This document shows, piece after piece, positions 24,399 through 33,733 of a stretch of DNA of 44,862 nt. The notes under the pieces were generated by a model. That model did not search any database and was not told where the DNA came from. It worked only from the letters and a program-made list of their open reading frames with translations. The position numbers and the translations under genes were made by a program. This DNA is from CAZKKF01 sp964553285. GTDB taxonomy: Bacteria; Patescibacteriota; Minisyncoccia; Phycocordibacterales; Zambryskibacteraceae. Positions within the stretch are counted from its first letter, which is position 1; each line of letters begins with the position of its first letter. The stretch lies in contig CAZKKF010000005.1 of NCBI GenBank assembly GCA_964553285.1, positions 1 through 44,862 of the forward strand. Direction: 5' to 3'.

Positions 24399-25708
24399 CG
24401 GCCGGGCGGCTTTAAAAAGTTTTTGCCGCGAAGTGCGCGATGATACCCTACGGCAAAGCGATGCGCTTCGCTGTTTGCAAGCAGTATTGAATTACTCAAG
24501 GTCAGACCTTGGGAATCAGTATTTAAGGTCTGACCTTTAGAATTCAAAATATCGCGGGCCTTGTGCTTGTCATCCTTGACCACCGAGACCACATCTATAT
24601 TAAGACCGTTCTCTTTCAAAACGCTCTTGGCGGCGTTGATCTGGCCGATTCCCCCGTCCACCACTATCATATTTGGCATTGGCCACTCCTGGTGATTGAG
24701 TCGCCTTGAAAGTACCTCGCGGAGATTGGCTGTATCGTCATTTTTGTCGTGCTTGATTTTAAACTTCCTATACTGGCTTTTATTCAGTTCGCCATCCTCC
24801 ACCACCACCATCACGCCCACGGTACTTTGTCCGGCAATATGGGCTATGTCGTAGGCTTCTATGCGAAAAGCCTTGCCGCCCTTTTGCGGCCCGCCGCTTT
24901 GGCCTTTTTTCAAAAGCGCCACATCCCTTATGTGGTTCAGGGCGAATATAGTCTTCTTCACCTTATCCGCCTCCTCAAAGCGGCGGGCCTTTGCATGCGC
25001 CATCATTTGCTTGTTCAGCTCTCTCAAAAGCGCGCTTTTTTTGCCGGAGAGAAAGAGCGCAATGTGCTTTATCTGCTTTTTGTATTCTCTCTGACTTATC
25101 TCGCCGGTGCATACTCCCGGGCAAAGGCCGATCTGCCTGTTGAAGCACGGCCTGCCCTGGCCGGGGCGGCACTTGTCATCCATGTATGGAAATATTCTCC
25201 TTATGATTTTCATTGCCTCGCGCAGTTGAGAACCGTGAGGGAAAGGCCCCCACTTGGCGGCAACAGAGACCCGATTGCCAAGCTCAATATCGCGCCCGCG
25301 CATCACCAAGACCCGCGGAAAATCCTCCGCGCTTTTTTCTTTTGTAATGACAACATAGTTAAAACTCTTGTCGTCTTTTTCTTTTACGTTATATGGAGGC
25401 TGATGCTTCTTTATCTCGTTGGTTTCCAAAAGAAGTGCCTCCAGCACCGAGTCTGTGGCAATAAAATCCAAAGCGGTAGCCTCTTCCACCATCTTCACAA
25501 TACGCCCGCCGCGGCCCCTGCCCACGTCCTTTGCAAAATAGCTTCTCACCCTATCCTTGAGAGAAGTGGCTTTTCCGATATATAAAACTTCCTTCTTTTT
25601 TAACTTGTCCTGAGCTTGCTTGCGGTGAGCTTGTCGAACCGTTCGAAGGAAGAAATAAACACCCGGAGAATCCGGTAAGTTGTATTTTTGCAAATCACTC
25701 AATTTCAT
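24383..25708 (-). CDS. uvrC: UvrC excinuclease subunit, compact, with two repeat insertions
   Basis: 441 residues against about 600. It makes both cuts in nucleotide excision repair. The N-terminal GIY-YIG nuclease is present (SPGVYFF, VLYIGKATSLKDRV). A Cys cluster follows (CRPGQGRPCFNRQIGLCPGVC), then the UVR helix pair that meets UvrB (about residues 218-250, FEEADKVKK). The RNase-H-like nuclease follows (IEAYDIAHIAGQSTVGVMVV, VVDGGIGQI, EAHRFAVGYHR). The C-terminal helix-hairpin-helix DNA-binding pair is absent. Two stretches do not belong to the family: a 19-residue linker in the GIY-YIG hairpin (residues about 22-40) and about 17 residues (about 389-405). Both coincide with DNA repeats. 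Confidence 0.93.
   Translation of the reverse strand: MKLSDLQKYNLPDSPGVYFFLRTVRQAHRKQAQDKLKKKEVLYIGKATSLKDRVRSYFAKDVGRGRGGRIVKMVEEATALDFIATDSVLEALLLETNEIKKHQPPYNVKEKDDKSFNYVVITKEKSAEDFPRVLVMRGRDIELGNRVSVAAKWGPFPHGSQLREAMKIIRRIFPYMDDKCRPGQGRPCFNRQIGLCPGVCTGEISQREYKKQIKHIALFLSGKKSALLRELNKQMMAHAKARRFEEADKVKKTIFALNHIRDVALLKKGQSGGPQKGGKAFRIEAYDIAHIAGQSTVGVMVVVEDGELNKSQYRKFKIKHDKNDDTANLREVLSRRLNHQEWPMPNMIVVDGGIGQINAAKSVLKENGLNIDVVSVVKDDKHKARDILNSKGQTLNTDSQGLTLSNSILLANSEAHRFAVGYHRALRGKNFLKPPGRSQRS
24498..24537. repeat. Palindromic element inserted in uvrC
   Basis: Two 13-base arms, AAGGTCAGACCTT and AAGGTCTGACCTT, are exact reverse complements separated by 14 bases. Each arm is itself a near-palindrome. 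The element is in frame and codes for residues about 391-404, at a point where UvrC proteins normally pass directly to the SxA/EAHRFA motif. Confidence 0.85.
25604..25640. repeat. Repeat-derived insert in the uvrC GIY-YIG hairpin
   Basis: This stretch has GAGCTTG twice and ends in TTGTCGAACC. It codes for VRQAHRKQAQDKL, which has no counterpart in other UvrC proteins. The sequence type (TTCGACAAGCTCACC and similar) is a widespread intergenic repeat in bacterial genomes, as I recall it; no second copy lies in this window. Confidence 0.6.
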
Positions 25709-25720
25709 AACCGCATCCTA

Positions 25721-25746
25721 CCACACAGGCAAGGCCTGTGTAGTGG
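25721..25746. repeat. REP-like palindrome 1
   Basis: ACACAGGC-AAG-GCCTGTGT, with outer CCAC/GTGG arms carrying a one-base bulge. It lies just upstream of uvrC. It matches copies 2-4 near the RAYT gene. Confidence 0.85.
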
Positions 25747-25750
25747 GTAC

Positions 25751-25780
25751 TTGACGATTGGCTGATAAATGTGATAGAGT
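25751..25780 (+). promoter_or_regulatory. Promoter of the 276-residue orphan
   Basis: TTGACG (25751-25756), 18-base spacer, TAGAGT (25775-25780). It begins four bases after REP-like palindrome 1. Confidence 0.6.
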
Positions 25781-25818
25781 GCGAAAAGTCTAGATCTTTC
25801 ATATTTTCAGAACTTAAA

Positions 25819-25881
25819 GGAATGAAACGAGTATCTTGTGGATTTATACAACAGAAGTCCTTGAGATACTCGTTTCATTCC
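25819..25881 (+). promoter_or_regulatory. 18-bp leader hairpin of the 276-residue orphan
   Basis: A perfect 18-bp inverted repeat (25819-25836 with 25864-25881) with a 27-base loop lies in the leader, 20 bases before the Shine-Dalgarno. No T run follows, so it is not a standard terminator. It could be an operator on DNA or a stabilising or regulatory stem in the RNA. Confidence 0.75.
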
Positions 25882-25913
25882 GAAGCGGGTAAACCTTTTC
25901 CAGGAGGCATCCG

Positions 25914-26744
25914 ATGGCAAGAGACGGCGTCGCACCCCTCTCCACTGGTGAGATGGCGAGCAACATGCTCGACCTCACAGCCAAGTTCGTGAGGGTTCTC
26001 ACCAACGCCGGAGTCTCGTGGGACGCTCTGATGCGCCCCGTGAACGACCGCGCGGCACGCCGGAACCTCGTCGCTTTCCTAAACGACGGGTGTCCGAAGT
26101 ACGTCTCGCCCACGAGCGAGCGGAGCCTCACGGTTTCCGGATACGAGATGGCTCACGCGATTCTCGGGAAGGACTTCATCGCTCCCGAGGAGATCGTTGC
26201 GGCAAACATCGGCGTGGTATACACCGATGAACAACTCGACCAGTTCATGGCGAGTCTGCCGTCTCAGGAGGCTATCGAGTGGGCTCGGGACAACAGATTC
26301 ATCCTCGTTCCCGGTCCCAACATGTCACTCTCGCTTCTTCAGATCTACTCCCTCGGCAACCAGCACTTCTACCAGAGGAACGGACCGTGGTTCGGCGAGA
26401 AGGATCAGATGTTCTCGCGTGACGAATCTGTCACGTCTGTCTGGTACGTGATCCGTAAGGGTGAAGTGCCCCGCTCTCTCTCCAAGACGTGGGATGAGCA
26501 GAAGAAGCTCATCCGCAAGGAGGAGTACATCCCTACGGGGGTTGAGATCATCTGGGCGATGTTCGTCCACAAGATGACAAGGGGGACCCATCTCTTCAAG
26601 GGGACTTGGGTCCGTACCTCAAGTGTCACCGCGAACGGTGACCGCGTGTACGCCGGGGTCCGCGATGGTCAGCTCGACGTCGGCAGCCATTGGGACGACA
26701 ACCGCCACTCCTACCTGGGCGTGTCCGCTGCCCGGAAGTTCTGA
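25914..26744 (+). CDS. 276-residue orphan protein (cassette)
   Basis: Start ATG 25914 with a strong AGGAGG six bases upstream. I do not recognise the family. The N-terminal third is helical (MASNMLDLTAKFVRVLTNAGVSWDALMRPVNDRAARRNLVAFL). The middle has SGYEMAHAILGKDFIAPEEI and VPGPNMSLSLLQIYSLGNQHFY. The end is aromatic and Arg-rich (GTHLFKGTWVRTSSV, VGSHWDDNRHSYLGVSAARKF). There is no membrane segment, signal or catalytic motif I know. Codon use is G/C-ending (CTC, CGC, AAG), unlike uvrC. It has its own promoter and an 18-bp leader hairpin. A weak GAGGG/CCCTT stem with a T run follows the stop near 26758. It lies between uvrC and the RAYT gene. Confidence 0.8.
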   Translation: MARDGVAPLSTGEMASNMLDLTAKFVRVLTNAGVSWDALMRPVNDRAARRNLVAFLNDGCPKYVSPTSERSLTVSGYEMAHAILGKDFIAPEEIVAANIGVVYTDEQLDQFMASLPSQEAIEWARDNRFILVPGPNMSLSLLQIYSLGNQHFYQRNGPWFGEKDQMFSRDESVTSVWYVIRKGEVPRSLSKTWDEQKKLIRKEEYIPTGVEIIWAMFVHKMTRGTHLFKGTWVRTSSVTANGDRVYAGVRDGQLDVGSHWDDNRHSYLGVSAARKF

Positions 26745-26873
26745 AACTTGGGTTCTTGAGGGCTAGTCCCTTTTGAATCCTTGCCTGCACAGCCAGGCTT
26801 GAGCCTTCGCGCATATTTTGCCCACACGGGTGAAGTATGCCGGAGGCTCTTGTTTTTATATAAAAGCACCAAC

Positions 26874-26892
26874 ACACAGGCCTTGCCTGTGT
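26874..26892. repeat. REP-like palindrome 2 (upstream of RAYT)
   Basis: ACACAGGC-CTT-GCCTGTGT. The loop is the complement of that in copies 1 and 4, so this copy is inverted. A TATAAT-like sequence begins inside its right arm, 12 bases before the RAYT start. Confidence 0.9.
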
Positions 26893-26903
26893 ATAATAAA
26901 AGC

Positions 26904-27560
26904 ATGTCCTTGAGAAAGACTGAGTTTATTCCAGGGGAATACTTCCACATTTATAATCGCGGCAACGATAGGCGAAAAATTTTTCACGACAATAAGGATT
27001 ATCATTATTTCCTAAAATTACTTTTCCTGGTCAATTCTGAAAAGAGTTTCAAGGCTCGCGACGTAAAAAATGTTTATTCCACCAAAAGAGGCGGGCAGTT
27101 GGTCAATATTGGAGCGTATTGCGCCATGCCCAATCATTTTCATCTTTTGATTACACCCCTGACCACAGATGGGTTAAGCAAATTTATGCAGAAGCTCAGT
27201 ACCGGATTATCCATGCATTACAATACGAAATACAACAGGACAGGTTCTCTGTTTCAGGGCAAATTCAAGGCCGAACATGTTTTCAATGACGTTTATCTGA
27301 AATATTTATTCTCTTATATACATTTAAATCCGGTAAAACTTATCCAGCCTAATTGGAAAACCACTGGAATTAAAAATTTGAATAAGACGAAAGATTATCT
27401 TAAAAAATACTACTTCTCCAGCTATCTTGATTACCTGCAAGAAGACAGGCCCGAAAACTTGATAATTAACAGGTCCGCTTTTCCCGATTATTTTCCTGAC
27501 AAGATTTCTTTTGAGAAAGAAATTCTCGACTGGATTTCGCTAAACCCCGTTGACGCATAG
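26904..27560 (+). mobile_element. REP-associated tyrosine transposase (RAYT, IS200-like Y1)
   Basis: 218 residues from ATG 26904; frames from further upstream lack support. The family signature is clear: FIPGEYFHIYNRGNDRRKIF at the start, YCAMPNHFHLLI with the HxH metal ligands, then LSTGLSMHYNTKYNRTGSLFQGKFKAEHV with the catalytic-Tyr region and YIHLNPVK. Such Y1 proteins cut and join single-stranded DNA at REP hairpins. Here the gene is bracketed within 12 and 2 bases by inverted palindromes, and two more copies flank the neighbours. It is AT-rich compared with the orphan genes on either side. It carries no passenger gene. The protein looks intact. Confidence 0.93.
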
Positions 27561-27561
27561 G

Positions 27562-27586
27562 CATACACAGGCCTTGCCTGTGTATG
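27562..27586. repeat. REP-like palindrome 3 (downstream of RAYT)
   Basis: CATACACAGGC-CTT-GCCTGTGTATG, an 11-bp perfect stem beginning just after the RAYT stop. It has the same orientation as copy 2. Confidence 0.92.
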
Positions 27587-27592
27587 AGGGTC

Positions 27593-27621
27593 TTGACTAA
27601 TCATCTTGCTTATTTTACATT
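27593..27621 (+). promoter_or_regulatory. Promoter of the 92-residue orphan
   Basis: TTGACT (27593-27598), 17-base spacer, TACATT (27616-27621). It begins seven bases after REP-like palindrome 3. Confidence 0.7.
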
Positions 27622-27666
27622 TCAGGGAGAACTTCTCAACCGACAACCTCTTCAGAGAGCATCCCA

Positions 27667-27945
27667 ATGGGCCAGCTCGACAAGGAAGGCAGGATGAAGA
27701 CAGCAGGAAACCTGGATATGGGCGATAGCTTCTTCACCAGAGCCCTGATGAGGGGCATATTTCCTGCGGAAGTAAGCGGTGACTCTAATGCCGGAGAAGG
27801 CAACCCACCCCTGCCAGATGATGACTTCAACAGCCCTTTTTCCCTGGCCCTGATGAAGGGAATGCTTCCTTCGGAGGCGAGCGAGTTCTCCGATGCCCGG
27901 GAAGGCGGGCCTTCCCCCAAGCCGGAAGAAATCGTTTGGGGCTAA
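27667..27945 (+). CDS. 92-residue orphan with internal duplication (cassette)
   Basis: Start ATG 27667; the upstream GAGAG is only a weak Shine-Dalgarno. The protein has two diverged copies of one unit: FFTRALMRGIFPAEVSGDSNAGEG and PFSLALMKGMLPSEASEFSDAREG, each followed by a Pro/Asp stretch. Each unit has an ALM(R/K)G(I/M) helix. No Cys and no membrane segment are present. I do not recognise the family. Its own promoter and an 11-pair terminator support it as a separate unit. A minus-strand frame over the same bases was rejected for lack of signals. Confidence 0.7.
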   Translation: MGQLDKEGRMKTAGNLDMGDSFFTRALMRGIFPAEVSGDSNAGEGNPPLPDDDFNSPFSLALMKGMLPSEASEFSDAREGGPSPKPEEIVWG

Positions 27946-27953
27946 GTACACCC

Positions 27954-27980
27954 AAGGCTCCCGAAATCATCGGGGGCCTT
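27954..27980 (+). terminator. Terminator of the 92-residue orphan
   Basis: AAGGCTCCCGA pairs with TCGGGGGCCTT (one T-G pair) around a five-base loop, followed by GTACTTTCC. The T run is short. Confidence 0.75.
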
Positions 27981-27992
27981 GTACTTTCCACA

Positions 27993-28019
27993 CCACACAC
28001 AGGCAAGGCCTGTGTGTGG
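27993..28019. repeat. REP-like palindrome 4
   Basis: CCACACACAGGC-AAG-GCCTGTGTGTGG, a 12-bp perfect stem in the orientation of copy 1, lying 11 bases beyond the stop of uvrA on the opposite strand. It may also help end uvrA transcription. Confidence 0.92.
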
Positions 28020-28030
28020 GTGTTTTGTGA

Positions 28031-30658
28031 TTATTTGAGAGCTTTTTTGAGATACCTTCCTGTATGAGAACCTTTTGTGTCCGCCACATTTTCAGGCGTA
28101 CCTTTGGCCACTATCTTGCCGCCGCCCATGCCGCCTTCGGGGCCTATGTCTATTATCCAGTCTGCGGATTTTATAACGTCCATATTGTGCTCAATCACCA
28201 CCACCGTGTTGCCTTTGTCCACCAGTCTCTGGAGTATTTCCACCAGTTTTTTAACATCGTCATAATGAAGTCCGATGGTCGGCTCATCCAGAAGGTAAAT
28301 GGTTTTTTGCAGATGCGGCCTGTAAAGCTCCGAGGAAATTTTCACCCTTTGAGCCTCTCCTCCCGAAAGCGTAGTTGCAGACTGCCCCAACTCAAGATAG
28401 CCAAGGCCCACGTCATTCAAAGTTTTTAACCTGTCGTAGATAGCCGGAAAATCCTCAAAGAAAGCAAGAGCCTCTTCCACCGTCATGGTCAGAATCTCAT
28501 AGATATTTTTGCCCTTGTACTTCACTTCCAGAGTCTCCTTGGTAAACCTTTTTCCCTGGCAGATGTCGCAAGGCACATAGACGGTCGGCAAAAAGTGCAT
28601 CTCCACTTCTATCATGCCGTTGCCCTGGCAGGTTTCGCACCTGCCGCCTTTGACGTTAAAAGAAAACCTGTTGGCTTTCCAGCCGCGTGCTCTGGCTTCG
28701 CTGGTCTCTGCAAAAATATCTCGGATAAAAGTCCAAGCACCCGTGTAGGTGGCGGGGTTTGAGCGCGGAGTGCGGCCAATGGGCGACTGGTCTATGAGTA
28801 TGGCGCGACCCAGAGAGTCCGTGCCTTCAAAACCAGCGCAGTTATAAACGGCGGCCGAGCGGTATCGCCTATCAAGCTTTGCCCGCAGATTTTTGTGCAC
28901 CACTTCATAAAGAAGAGTGGATTTACCGCTTCCCGACACGCCGGTTACGCATACCAGCTTGCCCAAAGGAATATCCACGTTGACGTTTTTGATGTTGAAA
29001 AGATTTGCGCCAACTATCTTTATAGCTCCCTTATCAGCAGTTCTTCTCGTTTCCGGTGTCTCTATCTTTTCTTCACCGCGAAGATAAGCCAGAGTGCGCG
29101 AGTCAGATTTGTTTTTGGCCTCGGCCAAAAGATCTTCAAGCCAGTCCGCCGCTACCACTTCGCCGCCATGCACGCCTGCCCCGGGCCCGATATCCACCAG
29201 ATAATCGGAGGCAAAGATGGTTTCTTCATCATGCTCCACCACCAGTATGGTATTGCCCAAGTCGCGCAAAGAGACAAGGGTTTTTATGAGCCGGTCATTG
29301 TCGCGGGAGTGCAAGCCGATGGTCGGCTCATCAAGCACATAAAGAGCGCCCACCAGGCCGGAGCCGAGCTGTGAGGCAAGCCTTATGCGCTGGGCTTCGC
29401 CACCGGAGAGAGTATGCGCGCGCCTGCTTAGAGACAAATACTCTATGCCTACGTTCAGCATAAAAGAGAGCCTTGATTCTATTTCCTTTACCACCACAGC
29501 AGAGACTTGCTGTTCCCTTTCGGAAAGCTTTGCTCCGGCCAAAAAAGTGTAAGCATCTTCTATGGAAAGCGAAGTGAAGTCCACTATGTTTTTGCCGCCG
29601 ATGAGTACATGCAGAGCTTCCTCGCGAAGCCTTGCTCCTTTGCACTTTTCGCAAGCTTCATCCCCAAAAAGATATTTCGTACCGAGGCCATTGCACTCCG
29701 GACAAGCACCGTACGGAGAGTTGAAAGAGAAGAGTCTCGGCTCTATTTCCGGATACGAATATCCGTCTTCGGGACAGGAAAACTTGGAAGAGAGCATAAA
29801 CTCGGATACGGTCTTCTCTTCTTTTTTCTTTGCATTGAAACTGCCTATGACCACCTTCACAAGGCCATCCGACTCTTCAAGAGATTTTTCCACCGCATCA
29901 GAAAGCCTCTCCTCGGCGCCTTTTGGATCGGAAGAAAAGTCCGCAAGGCTTATGTCATCCACCAACACATCTATATCGTGGCGCTTGTTTTTGGAAAGGA
30001 TTATCTGCTCGCGCAGTTTCTTGCGCACCCCGTCCACCCGCACTTCAGAATACCCCTTGCCCAATAGGTCATATAGAAGCTGGTAGTACTCACCTTTGCG
30101 GCCTCGCACTACCGGAGCAAAGACCCCGACAGAGAGCATGTTCTCCACCAGAGCACTCTTTGAATCTTTTTTTGAAGCGCTTTTGCCGGCTTCTTTGATA
30201 TGCCCCAAAGCAAATCGCTTTATCTCCTCCGGAGAAAGCTTGCTTATCTCCTTGCCGCAGGTAAGACAGTGCGGCCTGCCGATGCGGGCATAAAGAATGC
30301 GCAGATAGTCGTATATCTCGGTAATGGTTGCCACCGTGGAGCGCGGGTTGTTTGAGCGGCTCTTTTGATCTATGGATATGGCGGGAGAGAGGCCAGTTAT
30401 CTCGTCCACATCGGGTTTTTGCATCTGGCGCAAAAATTGCCGTGCATAGGAAGAGAGCGATTCAACATACCGCCTTTGGCCTTCCGCAAAAATAGTATCA
30501 AAAGCAAGAGAAGACTTGCCGCTTCCGGAAAGACCCGTAAACACCACCATCTTGCCGCGGGGCATCTCTACATTGATGTTTTTTAGGTTGTGAGTACGGG
30601 CGCCTTTGACCTTTATCCACTCTATATTATTTCCTGTTTTGTCTTGTTTCTTTGCCAT
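28031..30658 (-). CDS. uvrA: UvrA damage-recognition subunit
   Basis: 875 residues, slightly short of about 940. It is the ABC-type ATPase dimer that finds bulky DNA lesions and loads UvrB. The first half has Walker A FTGLSGSGKSSLAFDTIFAEGQRRYVESL, the UvrB-binding and insertion regions, and zinc Cys pairs (HCLTCGKE, CPECNGLG, CEKCKGA). LSGGEAQRIRLASQLGSGLVGALYVLDEPTIGLH is the first signature and Walker B. The second half repeats this with VTGVSGSGKSTLLYEVV, RCETCQGNGMIEVEMHFLP, CDICQGKR and LSGGEAQRVKISSEL. All ATPase motifs are intact. It has a clear promoter and a leader hairpin (30671-30691). It is one of three uvr genes on the same strand in this window. Confidence 0.97.
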   Translation of the reverse strand: MAKKQDKTGNNIEWIKVKGARTHNLKNINVEMPRGKMVVFTGLSGSGKSSLAFDTIFAEGQRRYVESLSSYARQFLRQMQKPDVDEITGLSPAISIDQKSRSNNPRSTVATITEIYDYLRILYARIGRPHCLTCGKEISKLSPEEIKRFALGHIKEAGKSASKKDSKSALVENMLSVGVFAPVVRGRKGEYYQLLYDLLGKGYSEVRVDGVRKKLREQIILSKNKRHDIDVLVDDISLADFSSDPKGAEERLSDAVEKSLEESDGLVKVVIGSFNAKKKEEKTVSEFMLSSKFSCPEDGYSYPEIEPRLFSFNSPYGACPECNGLGTKYLFGDEACEKCKGARLREEALHVLIGGKNIVDFTSLSIEDAYTFLAGAKLSEREQQVSAVVVKEIESRLSFMLNVGIEYLSLSRRAHTLSGGEAQRIRLASQLGSGLVGALYVLDEPTIGLHSRDNDRLIKTLVSLRDLGNTILVVEHDEETIFASDYLVDIGPGAGVHGGEVVAADWLEDLLAEAKNKSDSRTLAYLRGEEKIETPETRRTADKGAIKIVGANLFNIKNVNVDIPLGKLVCVTGVSGSGKSTLLYEVVHKNLRAKLDRRYRSAAVYNCAGFEGTDSLGRAILIDQSPIGRTPRSNPATYTGAWTFIRDIFAETSEARARGWKANRFSFNVKGGRCETCQGNGMIEVEMHFLPTVYVPCDICQGKRFTKETLEVKYKGKNIYEILTMTVEEALAFFEDFPAIYDRLKTLNDVGLGYLELGQSATTLSGGEAQRVKISSELYRPHLQKTIYLLDEPTIGLHYDDVKKLVEILQRLVDKGNTVVVIEHNMDVIKSADWIIDIGPEGGMGGGKIVAKGTPENVADTKGSHTGRYLKKALK

Positions 30659-30670
30659 AACGCAATAAGG

Positions 30671-30691
30671 CCCTATGGGCCTGCCATAGGG
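30671..30691 (-). promoter_or_regulatory. Leader hairpin of uvrA
   Basis: CCCTATGG/CCATAGGG, eight base pairs with a five-base loop, lies 12 bases before the uvrA ATG on the minus-strand transcript. No SOS box was found nearby. Confidence 0.6.
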
Positions 30692-30705
30692 TGTAGCACG
30701 AGCGG

Positions 30706-30734
30706 ATTATACATCTTTCACAGGGATTTATCAA
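30706..30734 (-). promoter_or_regulatory. uvrA promoter
   Basis: On the minus strand: TTGATA (30729-30734), 17-base spacer, TATAAT (30706-30711). The leader is about 40 bases. It is back to back with the promoter of the next orphan gene, 17 bases away. Confidence 0.8.
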
Positions 30735-30751
30735 TTTCACCAAAACGCACA

Positions 30752-30781
30752 TTGACAAAGTAACTCTACCTGTGGTATCCT
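30752..30781 (+). promoter_or_regulatory. Promoter of the 182-residue orphan
   Basis: TTGACA (30752-30757), 18-base spacer, TATCCT (30776-30781). The leader of about 105 bases can fold: GAAATGAA (30809-30816) matches TTCATTTC (30886-30893), which lies between the Shine-Dalgarno and the start, and GTTTGG/CCAAAC pair inside it. Confidence 0.65.
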
Positions 30782-30811
30782 GAACGCAGGACCCGAAGTC
30801 CGCGGGGAGAA

Positions 30812-30835
30812 ATGAAGTGTTTGGTCGCGACCTGA
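30812..30835 (+). CDS. Possible seven-residue leader peptide
   Basis: ATG at 30812 follows GGGGAG by two bases and stops at TGA 30833 after seven codons (MKCLVAT). It begins inside the arm of the leader pairing described above. The short spacing makes translation doubtful. Confidence 0.25.
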   Translation: MKCLVAT

Positions 30836-30893
30836 ACTCGCTTCCAAACGGGGCACTGACGCCTCCATTACTCAATGGGCAGGAGTTCATTTC

Positions 30894-31442
30894 ATGCTTA
30901 CGTTCCAAATTGCTTTTAACGAAGGTCTGGTGTCCCCAACCCTGAAGAGGTTGTGGTGGGACGACGATCCCGCCAACTGGAGCCGCGAGAGCACCAGCTT
31001 CCATGGGAGCTTCCGATACTGGCTCTTCCTGTTGGGATCTGTGGCACTGGTGTCCCTGATTTTCCTGAACTGGCCCATCCGGGCCATGTGGTGGTTCCCT
31101 CTCGGTTCCATCGTGGTTGGCCTGGCGGCCATCGGGATCATCGGTCTCATCAAAAACCCCATGAAAAAGTTCCTGCACGACTGCACGAGACTCGGGGAGC
31201 TGGTAAACGAGGCCGGGTTCAAATCCGAATCCGAGCTGCGCAAGATGGCAGAGGAAAAGCTCATCGTCCTGGCCCAGGAGGTGCTGATCAACCGACTCGT
31301 TGGTAACAACAGAGAGTCGCGGTCGCGATTCGGCGATGCATTCCTCCTTTTCCAGTGTTTCAGACTCACTGAGAAGAATTGGGATCCATACTTCAAGGCC
31401 GCCGAGAAACGAAACAGAGTACTCATGACCGAAGAGGTCTGA
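30894..31442 (+). CDS. 182-residue two-pass membrane orphan (cassette)
   Basis: Start ATG 30894 with AGGAG at 30881-30885. Residues about 1-40 are soluble and Trp-rich (LKRLWWDDDPANWSRES). Two membrane segments follow at about 43-59 (WLFLLGSVALVSLIFL) and 67-85 (WWFPLGSIVVGLAAIGIIGL). A cytoplasmic helical tail of about 95 residues has MAEEKLIVLAQEVLINRL. I do not recognise the family. Codon use favours G and C at the third position. It is a self-contained unit between uvrA and uvrB with a good terminator. A minus-strand frame covering it was rejected. Confidence 0.78.
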   Translation: MLTFQIAFNEGLVSPTLKRLWWDDDPANWSRESTSFHGSFRYWLFLLGSVALVSLIFLNWPIRAMWWFPLGSIVVGLAAIGIIGLIKNPMKKFLHDCTRLGELVNEAGFKSESELRKMAEEKLIVLAQEVLINRLVGNNRESRSRFGDAFLLFQCFRLTEKNWDPYFKAAEKRNRVLMTEEV

Positions 31443-31455
31443 GGACAAGTAAATC

Positions 31456-31485
31456 CCGCCCACAGAACACCGTGGGCGGTTTTTT
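31456..31485 (+). terminator. Terminator of the 182-residue orphan
   Basis: CCGCCCAC/GTGGGCGG with an eight-base loop and six T bases, 14 bases after the stop. Confidence 0.92.
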
Positions 31486-31495
31486 GTTAGGCAAA

Positions 31496-33538
<2,043 letters not shown>

Positions 33539-33567
33539 AAAAAAGGCTCCGGCATTAGCACTTCTCG

Positions 33568-33603
33568 CCCCGCTTAGCGGGGCCACAACCTCGCTTAGCG
33601 GGG
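33568..33603. repeat. CCCCGCTTAGCGGGG hairpin and a second partial copy
   Basis: CCCCGCTTAGCGGGG (33568-33582) is a perfect six-pair hairpin. CGCTTAGCGGGG (33592-33603) repeats most of it nine bases later. They lie in the uvrB leader and could slow transcription or be a repeat family. Confidence 0.75.
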
Positions 33604-33653
33604 TCGCCTGCCGGCTTGTATTCGCTTTTGAGCTTAAATGCCATAAGAGGCCT

Positions 33654-33683
33654 ATACTACAACATTTTTAGCCCCTTTGCCAA
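33654..33683 (-). promoter_or_regulatory. Likely uvrB promoter
   Basis: On the minus strand: TTGGCA (33678-33683), 18-base spacer, TAGTAT (33654-33659). The leader to the ATG is about 110 bases. Confidence 0.5.
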
Positions 33684-33690
33684 TTTGCAC

Positions 33691-33719
33691 TTGCAATATA
33701 TTTTGTTATGTGATATAAT
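33691..33719 (+). promoter_or_regulatory. Possible antisense promoter at the tgt 3' end
   Basis: TTGCAA (33691-33696), 17-base spacer, TATAAT (33714-33719), pointing into the 3' end of tgt. A GGGAGAG motif and a 12-codon frame follow. The area is AT-rich, so chance is possible. Confidence 0.35.
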
Positions 33720-33733
33720 AGGGAGAGAGGTGC

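Noticed and set aside
25721..28019. CRISPR array
   Set aside because: The four repeats are palindromes spaced irregularly over 2.3 kb with genes between them, and no cas genes are present.
30627..31463. 278-codon minus-strand frame over the 182-residue orphan
   Set aside because: It runs through the uvrA start and both promoters and has no start signal of its own; it is a shadow of the plus-strand gene.
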